The notes beneath the pieces were generated by a model. That model ran no database searches. It had not been told where the DNA came from and was given only the letters and a program-made list of their open reading frames with translations. The position numbers and the translations under genes were made by a program. Below are positions 17,181-24,230 of a stretch of 34,402 nt of DNA, one piece after another; within the stretch, counting starts at the first letter, position 1; each line of letters opens with the position of its first letter. The DNA comes from Actinomycetes bacterium (lineage in GTDB: Bacteria > Actinomycetota > Acidimicrobiia > Acidimicrobiales > RAAP-2): contig JAKADK010000028.1 in NCBI GenBank assembly GCA_021820665.1, positions 1 through 34,402 of the forward strand, read 5' to 3'.

Positions 17181-20105
17181 GTGACGGCCGACCGGCTCGC
17201 GGGATGCGAGGTGACGTTTCTCCCCGCCGACCCCCCTCGCCAGGGCCGGTTTGCCCTCTACGAGCCCGTCCCGGCTCGCGGTTCGGCGCCCCGGGGCTCG
17301 GTGGCGGACCTGCCCGACCAGCTGGAGGTCGCCGTCCCCGCCGCCAACGGCGCCCGCCGTCGGAAGGTGCCGGCCCGATTGCTGACCGTGGCCGAGGCGG
17401 CGGTCGCCCTGCGGGATGTGCCGGCGGCGTCGACCGGCGGGGCGTCGACCGGCGGGGCGTCGACGAGCGCCTCGGCCTGGTCGGCGGTGCTCGTCGCCGG
17501 GCTCGTCCTCGTGGCCCGGGGGCGGTTGGTCCCGTCGGTCTCGGCCACGGGGACCGACGAGTGGCGGGCCGGACCCCTCGACCCCCACGACGAGCGTCTC
17601 CTCGCCGACCTGGCCGCCGCCTTCCCGCCCGCCGCCTACGCAGCAGCCCTCCCGGGACGGAGCCCCATCCGCCTCCCCACCCCGGCGGCCCTGGTGCACG
17701 CGGCGTGGGACGCCCTGGCCGACACCCTTCCCCGCAGCGCGGCGGCACCGGTGGTGACCGGATCCCCGCTGTTCAGCGGGAGGGAGGCCCAGCCGGCCGG
17801 GCATCTCCGCTCGTGGCTCCTCGACGCCTCACGGGGGATCGAGGGTGGGGCCACCGTGGCGCTCCGGGTCGAGCTGGACGGCGACGAGGACGAGCTCGGA
17901 AACGAGGGCGGCGCCGGCCACACGGACGTGGGCGAGGACCAGCTCGGAAACGAGGGCGGTGGCGGCGGCGCGGACGGGGGCGCCGGGGCGGCTCGGGTGG
18001 CGACCGCCGTCCTCGAGCTCACCAGCCGCGTGGAGCCGAGCCTGGTGGTCGACGCCGCCGACCTCTTCGGGAGCCCGGCGGCCGTACTGGCCCGCTTCGG
18101 AGCTGACGCCGAGACCGACCTCCTCCTTGCCCTCCGGCGGGGGGCCCGGGTCTGGCCCCCACTGGAGGAGCTCTTGCACCAGCGGGCGCCCGCCTCGCTG
18201 GCCCTCGACGAGGCGCTCCTCGACGACCTCCTCGGCCGGGTGCCGGCCGAGCTGGCGGCGGCAGGCATCGAGGTGCGCTGGCCCGCCGACCTCCTCGCCG
18301 GCGGTCTCGCCCTCCAGGCGACGGTCGCCGAGCAGCCGGGCAAGGTGGACGAGGCCGGGTTCAGCCTGGCCGACCTGGTGGAGTTCCGCTGGCAGGCCAC
18401 GCTCGACGGGGAGCTGCTCTCGCCTGAGGAGATCGACCAGCTGGCCGAGGCCAAGCGCGGCCTGGTGCGTCTCCGGGGCCGCTGGGTGGCGGCCGACCCC
18501 GACCTCCTCGCCATCCTCCAGGAGCGACGGACGCGGCGGCTCACCGCCGGCGAGGCTCTCGGCGCGCTCCTCGCCGGGACGGTCCAGGTCGACGGCCAGA
18601 GCGTGCCGGTCGTGGGCGAGGGCAGGGTCGCCGATCTGGCCGGGATGCTCGACCGGCTCCACGACGGGACCGGGGACGGCCAGACGATCAGCGCTCCGGC
18701 CGGGCTCGCCGCCGAGCTGCGCCCCTACCAGGAGCGGGGCGTGGCGTGGCTGGCTGCCATGGTGGGGAGCGGGATCGGCGGCTGCCTGGCCGACGACATG
18801 GGGCTGGGGAAGACGATCCAGGTCATCTCGCTCCACCTCCATCGCCGGAGCGAGCAGGCCGGGCCCACCCTCGTGGTGTGCCCGACCACGTTGCTGGCCA
18901 ACTGGGAGCGCGAGGTGCGACGGTTCGCGCCCGACGTCCCGGTCCGTCGGTACCACGGGGCGGGCCGGAACCTCGACGACCTCGCTCCCGACGAGCTGGT
19001 GGTCTCCAGCTACGGCGTGGCTCGTCTCGACCGGGAGGCGCTCGGCGCCGCCGGGTTCGGCCTGGTGGTGGCCGACGAGGCCCAGCACGCCAAGAACCCG
19101 GCATCGGAGACGGCCCGGGCCCTGCGCGCCATCAAGGCGGGGGCCCGGGTGGCACTGACCGGGACGCCAGTCGAGAACCGCCTGAGCGATCTGTGGGCGA
19201 TCCTCGACTGGACGACGCCGGGCCTGCTCGGGCCGCTCGAGCGGTTCACGCGGACGGTCGCCACTCCGGTCGAGCGGTACCGGGACCCGGTGGCGACCGA
19301 ACGGCTGGCACGGACGGTGCGTCCCTTCATCCTCCGCCGGCGCAAGACCGACCCGGGGATCGCGCCCGACCTGCCGCCGCGCACCGTCACCGATGTCCCG
19401 GTGCCGCTCACGAGCGAGCAGGTCACCCTGTACGAAGCCGAGGTCCGTGAGGCGCTGGCCAAGATCCGGTCGAAGAAGGGGTTCGAGCGCCAGGGCCTCG
19501 TGCTCCGGCTCCTCACCGTGCTGAAGCAGATCTGCAACCACCCGGCCCACTACCTCCACCAGGCCGGCCCGCTGCCCGGTCGCTCCGGGAAGTTCGCCGC
19601 CCTGGAAGAGCTGCTCGGCGTGATCGTCGCCGAGGGGGACCAGACGCTCGTCTTCAGCCAGTTCGTCGAGTGCCTGGCCCTGGTCGAGGCCCGGCTGGCC
19701 GACATCGGGGTCCCCACCCTCTTCCTCCACGGGAAGGTCCCGGCCAAGCGACGGGCGTCCATGGTCGACGAGTTCCAGGCCGGCGCCGTGCCCGTCTTCC
19801 TGCTCTCGCTCAAGTCGGCCGGCGTCGGCCTGAACCTCACCGGGGCCACCCACGTCGTCCACGTCGACCGGTGGTGGAACCCGGCCGTCGAGGACCAGGC
19901 GACCGACCGGGCCCACCGGATCGGCCAGGACCGGCCGGTCCAGGTGCACCGGCTCATCGCCGAGGGGACGCTCGAGGACCGGATCGCCGAGCTCATCGAG
20001 AAGAAGCGGTCCCTGGCCGAAGCGGTGGTCGGGGGCGGCGAGGCGTGGATCGCCGCGCTCTCCGACGACGACCTGGCCGCCCTCGTGGAGCTGGGCCGTC
20101 CATGA
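17181..20105 (+). CDS. SNF2-family DEAD/DEAH-box ATPase (HepA-like)
   Basis: A 974-residue bacterial SNF2-type translocase. The first half, up to about residue 500, is the bacterial SNF2-associated region. The motor follows: motif I DDMGLGKT (538-545), motif II DEAQ (632-635), motif III LTGTPVENRL, and in the second RecA lobe DQATDRAHRIGQ (905-916). All key ATPase motifs are intact. It probably remodels protein-DNA or transcription complexes. Two low-complexity insertions come from DNA repeats: ASTGGASTGGAST near residue 83, and a Gly/Asp/Glu stretch near 236-272 made by a 48-bp repeat. Its stop overlaps the next ATG, so it is coupled to the SWIM protein. GTG 17181 is the best start; the frame continues upstream through the BtuF gene without support. 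Confidence 0.92.
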   Translation: MTADRLAGCEVTFLPADPPRQGRFALYEPVPARGSAPRGSVADLPDQLEVAVPAANGARRRKVPARLLTVAEAAVALRDVPAASTGGASTGGASTSASAWSAVLVAGLVLVARGRLVPSVSATGTDEWRAGPLDPHDERLLADLAAAFPPAAYAAALPGRSPIRLPTPAALVHAAWDALADTLPRSAAAPVVTGSPLFSGREAQPAGHLRSWLLDASRGIEGGATVALRVELDGDEDELGNEGGAGHTDVGEDQLGNEGGGGGADGGAGAARVATAVLELTSRVEPSLVVDAADLFGSPAAVLARFGADAETDLLLALRRGARVWPPLEELLHQRAPASLALDEALLDDLLGRVPAELAAAGIEVRWPADLLAGGLALQATVAEQPGKVDEAGFSLADLVEFRWQATLDGELLSPEEIDQLAEAKRGLVRLRGRWVAADPDLLAILQERRTRRLTAGEALGALLAGTVQVDGQSVPVVGEGRVADLAGMLDRLHDGTGDGQTISAPAGLAAELRPYQERGVAWLAAMVGSGIGGCLADDMGLGKTIQVISLHLHRRSEQAGPTLVVCPTTLLANWEREVRRFAPDVPVRRYHGAGRNLDDLAPDELVVSSYGVARLDREALGAAGFGLVVADEAQHAKNPASETARALRAIKAGARVALTGTPVENRLSDLWAILDWTTPGLLGPLERFTRTVATPVERYRDPVATERLARTVRPFILRRRKTDPGIAPDLPPRTVTDVPVPLTSEQVTLYEAEVREALAKIRSKKGFERQGLVLRLLTVLKQICNHPAHYLHQAGPLPGRSGKFAALEELLGVIVAEGDQTLVFSQFVECLALVEARLADIGVPTLFLHGKVPAKRRASMVDEFQAGAVPVFLLSLKSAGVGLNLTGATHVVHVDRWWNPAVEDQATDRAHRIGQDRPVQVHRLIAEGTLEDRIAELIEKKRSLAEAVVGGGEAWIAALSDDDLAALVELGRP
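17893..17959 (+). repeat. in-frame 48-bp-period repeat in the SNF2 gene
   Basis: AGCTCGGAAACGAGGGCGG occurs at 17893-17911 and 17941-17959. The period of 48 bp equals 16 codons, so the frame is kept and the motif (D/Q)LGNEGG is duplicated. Confidence 0.85.
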
Positions 20106-21424
20106 GCCCGACCACCGGCCGTGACGGCCCTCGCCCGCCGGGGGGACCGCCCTCCTGGTACGACCCGGCGCCTCGCCTTCCCGGCCGCGGCCCGGCCCGT
20201 CCGGCGGGACGGCGACCGTTCGGCACGACGTGGTGGGGCCAGGCCTGGGTCGACGCGCTGGAGCACCGGGCCCAGCTCGATCCCAACCGTCTTCCCCGCG
20301 GCCGGACCTACGCCCGGTCGGGCGCCGTCGACGCGCTCTCCATCGCCCCGGGCGAGATCACGGCCGAGGTGCAGGGGTCGCGCCGCTCGCCCTATGCCGT
20401 ACGGGTCCGAGTCCGCTCCTGGGGCGACGACGAGTGGGACCGGGTCCTCGACGCCATGGCACGGGAGATCGGGCACACGGCCGCCCTGCTCGACGGGGAG
20501 CTGCCGCCGGCGGTGGCCGACGATGCCCGTGCCACCGGGCTCGACCTGCTCCCCGGTCCCGGTGAGGTCCAGCCGCGGTGCACCTGTCCGGACTGGGCCG
20601 ATCCCTGCAAGCACGCCGCCGCCGTGTGCTACCTGGTGGCCGACGAGCTGGACGCCGATCCGTTCGCGTTGCTGGCACTACGAGGACGCCGCCGGGACGA
20701 GGTCCTGGCCGCGCTCCGCTCGCGCCGGGGCATGGGCCTCCCGACGCCGGCCGGTGACGACCAGGGCCGGGGTCAGGGCGACCCCGGGGTTCCCGCCCGT
20801 GTGGCCTGGGACAGGCAGCCGGCTCCGCTCCCGGCGCTGCCGCTCCCCCCGTCGCGTCCGGGCCTGCCCACCGTGCTCGGTGTCGACGCCCCGGCCGGAA
20901 GCGGCATCGACACGGCGGCGCTGCGGCTCCTGGCGGCCGATGCCGCCGCCCGGGCGCTCGACCTGGCACGGGGAGCGTCCTCGGGGGGGCTCGAGCTCAC
21001 CCCCGACGAGGACGTGGCTCGGTGGGCCGCCGCCGCCCTCGACGCGGCCGACGGAGCGCCGGGCATCGACCTGGGCACGCTGGCAGGGCGCGCCGGTGTC
21101 CGTCCCCGGGAGCTCCTCCGCCGGGCCCTGGCATGGCGCGCCGGTGGCCCGGGCTGTCTCGCCGTCCTGGACGCGTCGTGGGATGCCGGTCCCGAGGCCC
21201 TGGCCCGGGGGAGGGCGCTGCTCGGCCCAGGCGCCACCGGGCGCCGCAACCGGCTGACCCTGGGGGAGCGCCAGCTCCGGTTGGGCCGGGACGGCCGCTG
21301 GTACCCGTTTGTCAAGCGGGGACCGACGTGGGACCCCGACGGTCCACCCATCGACGACGGGGAGGACGATCCTCCCTCGGAGGCGGACGGCGAGGAGATG
21401 GCGGGGAACGGTTCAGACCGGTGA
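20102..21424 (+). CDS. SWIM zinc-finger protein
   Basis: A 440-residue protein with a SWIM zinc finger: C160 and C162 in CTCPDWADPC, then C169 and H171. The part before it (FGTTWWGQAWVDALE, then RLPRGRTYARSGAV) is typical of actinobacterial SWIM proteins encoded beside SNF2 ATPases. The C-terminal half is Ala/Arg/Leu-rich and has no domain I recognise. The start overlaps the SNF2 stop (ATGA), so the two proteins are probably made in proportion and may act together, with the SWIM finger giving DNA or protein binding. The gene overlaps the 3' end of the convergent MFS gene by 12 bp. Confidence 0.88.
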   Translation: MSPTTGRDGPRPPGGPPSWYDPAPRLPGRGPARPAGRRPFGTTWWGQAWVDALEHRAQLDPNRLPRGRTYARSGAVDALSIAPGEITAEVQGSRRSPYAVRVRVRSWGDDEWDRVLDAMAREIGHTAALLDGELPPAVADDARATGLDLLPGPGEVQPRCTCPDWADPCKHAAAVCYLVADELDADPFALLALRGRRRDEVLAALRSRRGMGLPTPAGDDQGRGQGDPGVPARVAWDRQPAPLPALPLPPSRPGLPTVLGVDAPAGSGIDTAALRLLAADAAARALDLARGASSGGLELTPDEDVARWAAAALDAADGAPGIDLGTLAGRAGVRPRELLRRALAWRAGGPGCLAVLDASWDAGPEALARGRALLGPGATGRRNRLTLGERQLRLGRDGRWYPFVKRGPTWDPDGPPIDDGEDDPPSEADGEEMAGNGSDR

Positions 21425-23149
21425 GCCGACCGGCGACGAGCCGGTCTCTGCCAGGCGCGCCAGCTCCCGGTCGACGAGCCGCCGGTGGGCCTCGGCGTCG
21501 GCCCTCGCCTTCGACGGCCGCCACCTGCCGACCATGAGGAGCACGGCCGGCAGGAACACGACCTCCCCGGCCAGGCACACCCACCACCACCGTTTCCACT
21601 GGACCGGCGCGTTCTGCTTCGCCGAGCGGACGGCAACCCCATGGGCCTGGAGGTACGCCCGGTCGGCCAGCGGCATGGCCTTCAGCGCCTTCAGGCGGGT
21701 GATCGCCTCCGCCACGCTGACGTGCTCTCTCGTGGCAATGGCGTGGAGGGCCACCGTGATCGCCGGGCCGTCCGTCGGGTCCGTACGGAGGACGGCAAGG
21801 GTGGCGGGCGGCACGGCAGCGATGGTGGCGACCTCGGGTGCGTAGGTGGTGGTGATGGCCTTCACCCGGGGGCCGTAGGCCACGAGCGGCGTGACCGAGG
21901 TGACGACGAACGGCACGACGAGGAACGTGAGGGCGACGACCACGCGGAGGATCCATCCCCAGACGGCGAGCCCGGTGGCCACCAGCGCAGGATTGCGCCG
22001 CTCGACGGTCTCGGTGAACGCGGCCATCCACGGCGAGTAGGTGGCCCCCCGGAAGGCAGAGAGCACCGAGACGATGAGGATGAAGTCGACGTAGGTTGTC
22101 GCCGGGTCGGTGGCGCGGGTGGCGAACACGATGGTCATGACGACGGCCCCGATCCCGCCGGCGACCATGAACGGCTTGCGGACGTGCAGCCGGTCCGAGA
22201 CGACGCCGGCGACGACGACGACCACGGCATCCGTGGCCCAGAACCAGTTCCCGAGGGCGTCGGCGCGCTGCTCGCTGAAGCCGAACACGGTCGTGAAGTA
22301 GATGACGAAGAACCCCACCGCCGCGTAGTAGATCAAGAGGAACACGCTGAGGGCGGTGGCAGGCACGAGGACGTCGGCGTGGAGCATCTGGCGCCAGGGG
22401 CGCCGGGTGGCCGTTTCGACGTCGATCCCCCGGGCGCGGGCTTCGACGAGCAGCCGGTCCCTGCGGGTCACCATGAGCTGGTCGCGCAGGGGCGGTGCCA
22501 GCTCCCGCAGGGCCAACAACGCGGCGACGAAGACCACGAGCCCGGTGATCCCGGCGATGGTGTACTGGTCCTGCCAGGCGTGGAGGTGGCTCAACGTGTT
22601 CGACGACACCTCGGCGACGACCAGGCTCCCCACCACCGGCCCGAGCGACCACAGCCCCATCGCCGTGCCCCGGCCGACCTGGGGGGAGAAGTCCCGGACC
22701 AGCGCCGGCGTGGCCACGAGCACGACCCCTTCGACCAGGCCGATGGTGGCGTAGCAGGCACCGAAGGCGAGTGCGGAGCCGGCATGGGGGACGCCGAAGG
22801 TGGTGACCAGGCCGGCCACGAGCAGTCCGACGACCACCAGGTTGGCCCGTCCCCACCGGTCGGCCAGGCCGGCGGCGAGGGAGGCCACGGCGCCGATGGC
22901 GCTGGCCACGACCACGATGGTCAGGTAGTAGCGGAACGACATCCCGTAGTGGCCCAGGATCGACGTGCTGACCGAGCCGGCGACGTACTGCTCGTAGTAG
23001 AGCACCACGGCGGCCAGGACGACGATGGCGAGGAAACCGGCTCGGCGCCCGGTCGTCGGGTACTGGGAGAGCTCGCGGTGCCAGAGGCAGGAGGGGAACG
23101 CCCGGCCCGGGGGGGCGCTCTCCGGGACGGGGGCCGTCGCTTCGCTCAT
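21413..23149 (-). CDS. MFS transporter with a large extra loop
   Basis: A 578-residue multi-spanning membrane protein of the major facilitator superfamily. Hydrophobic helices are clear from residue 37 on, and the loop 2-3 signature appears as GLADRWGRANL. There are about 12 helices. Unusually, about 100 mostly soluble residues (from VTPLVAYGPRVKAITTTY to NAPVQWKRWW) separate the penultimate and last helices. The substrate cannot be read from sequence. ATG 23149 follows a purine-rich GGGACGCG stretch; an in-frame ATG at 23194 would lie upstream of the predicted transcription start. It has the best promoter in the window, with an operator over the -10, so it is probably induced by its substrate. 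Confidence 0.88.
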   Translation of the reverse strand: MSEATAPVPESAPPGRAFPSCLWHRELSQYPTTGRRAGFLAIVVLAAVVLYYEQYVAGSVSTSILGHYGMSFRYYLTIVVVASAIGAVASLAAGLADRWGRANLVVVGLLVAGLVTTFGVPHAGSALAFGACYATIGLVEGVVLVATPALVRDFSPQVGRGTAMGLWSLGPVVGSLVVAEVSSNTLSHLHAWQDQYTIAGITGLVVFVAALLALRELAPPLRDQLMVTRRDRLLVEARARGIDVETATRRPWRQMLHADVLVPATALSVFLLIYYAAVGFFVIYFTTVFGFSEQRADALGNWFWATDAVVVVVAGVVSDRLHVRKPFMVAGGIGAVVMTIVFATRATDPATTYVDFILIVSVLSAFRGATYSPWMAAFTETVERRNPALVATGLAVWGWILRVVVALTFLVVPFVVTSVTPLVAYGPRVKAITTTYAPEVATIAAVPPATLAVLRTDPTDGPAITVALHAIATREHVSVAEAITRLKALKAMPLADRAYLQAHGVAVRSAKQNAPVQWKRWWWVCLAGEVVFLPAVLLMVGRWRPSKARADAEAHRRLVDRELARLAETGSSPVGSPV

Positions 23150-23167
23150 CGCGTCCCGACCCCCTCC

Positions 23168-23211
23168 ACTGTCACCGGAGTGACAGTAAGTCATTGCAGT
23201 AGTAGTGTCAA
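23168..23211 (-). promoter_or_regulatory. MFS promoter with a palindromic operator over the -10
   Basis: On the minus strand TTGACA (plus 23206-23211) and TACTGT (plus 23183-23188) are spaced by 17 bp, close to the ideal sigma-70 type promoter. A perfect inverted repeat ACTGTCAC-CGGA-GTGACAGT (23168-23187) overlaps the -10 and the expected start of transcription. A dimeric repressor, for example of the TetR or GntR type, bound here would block transcription. No regulator gene lies next to it in the window. Confidence 0.7.
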
Positions 23212-23362
23212 TAGTTTCCTGCACGGCCCGGTTGCCCTGGCCGGGGTGTGCACCACGGCGCGTGGCGCTACCCTCGGGACGGCCAGCCGACCGGCATCCG
23301 GCGAGACCCGGGCTCGAGACTGCCGTGCCGGTCTCGGTGCGACACCGGTCGCCAGGCGAGCG

Positions 23363-23434
23363 CCCCGGCAACCAACAGCCCGGCAGCCCCGGCAACCAGC
23401 AGCCCCGGCAGCCAGCAGCCCCGGCAACCAGCAG
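23363..23434. repeat. 16-bp tandem array upstream of the thioesterase
   Basis: Four 16-bp copies of CCCCGGCAACCAGCAG, with one or no mismatches, plus a partial 8-bp copy (23379-23386) run almost to the ribosome binding site of the thioesterase gene. Read in the gene's frame the array would give a Gln/Pro-rich tract, but I treat it as untranslated leader. Confidence 0.85.
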
Positions 23435-23447
23435 CGGAGACGACGAC

Positions 23448-24230
23448 GTGAGCAGACCTGAAGGAGCCGACCAGCCGATGCCGGCCGACCAGCCGATGTC
23501 GCCGAGAACGCGGCTGGCGGCCGCCTTGCGCGAGATGAACGAGGTGGCGGTGGCGGCGCGTGCCGACGATGCCGTCCTCCTGAGGGCAGCCGAGACCGTG
23601 GAGAACCTGGTGGCGGGCGTCGGTCCGGCGCTGCGGGAGGGCAGGCTCGCCCGGCCGCAACCTGACCTCTCCCGCGGCGCCCACCAGCTGTTCCCCACCA
23701 GCCCGGTGATCGGGGAGATGAACCCGCTCTCCCCGCCGGTGGTGATCGAGACGGTGCTCGTCGGCGACGGCGAGGTGCTCCCCGGGTCTGGCGTGCTCCC
23801 GCTCGGCGAGGACGCGGTCCCGGGCGGCGGCGCGCTGTCGGAGATCCGGGGGAGGGCCAATTTCGGGTTCCGGTACGAAGGTCCGCCGACCTGCGTGCAC
23901 GGGGGGGTGATCGCCGAGACCTTCGACGAGGTGATGGGGATGGCCAACCTGGCGGCGGCCAGGGGTGGGATGACCGGGACGCTCACCGTCCGGTACCGCA
24001 GACCGACGCCGTTGCTGACCGACCTCGTCGTCGTGGCCCGCTGCCTCGGGCAGGAGGGTCGCAAGATCCGGGCGTGGGCGGCGCTTTACCACGGCGAGGT
24101 GCTCACGGCCGAGGCCGAGGCCGTGTTCATCGAGTTCCCGCAGGCGATGTTCGCTGCCGTTGCCGAGGCCAACCACAACGGCGCCGGACGGGGGGGCGAA
24201 GGCGGCACCGACCGGGAGTCGGCGTCGTGA
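23448..24230 (+). CDS. PaaI-type hotdog thioesterase family protein
   Basis: A 260-residue protein whose C-terminal half is a hotdog domain of the PaaI/acyl-CoA thioesterase type. The sequence GPPTCVHGGVIAETFDEVMG (around residues 145-164) holds the HGG motif and the catalytic acidic residue position, followed by LTVRYRRPTPL. It should hydrolyse an acyl-CoA, substrate unknown. The first 110 residues are helical and not conserved as far as I can tell. GTG 23448 has GGAG 8 nt upstream; ATG 23478 with AAGGAG 11 nt upstream and ATG 23496 are alternatives, and the 5' end contains a duplicated ADQPM segment. The stop overlaps the next GTG, which couples it to the GGDEF-EAL gene. Confidence 0.82.
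   Translation: MSRPEGADQPMPADQPMSPRTRLAAALREMNEVAVAARADDAVLLRAAETVENLVAGVGPALREGRLARPQPDLSRGAHQLFPTSPVIGEMNPLSPPVVIETVLVGDGEVLPGSGVLPLGEDAVPGGGALSEIRGRANFGFRYEGPPTCVHGGVIAETFDEVMGMANLAAARGGMTGTLTVRYRRPTPLLTDLVVVARCLGQEGRKIRAWAALYHGEVLTAEAEAVFIEFPQAMFAAVAEANHNGAGRGGEGGTDRESAS

Noticed and set aside
17829-19949. A 706-codon open frame on the minus strand opposite the SNF2 gene
   Set aside because: It is antisense to a well-supported ATPase gene, has no recognisable motif, and is rich in Arg/Gly/Pro/His as expected from a shadow frame in high-GC DNA.
23205-23447. In-frame N-terminal extension of the thioesterase through the 16-bp repeats
   Set aside because: The start would lie inside the divergent MFS promoter, and the added 80 residues are low-complexity with no family resemblance.
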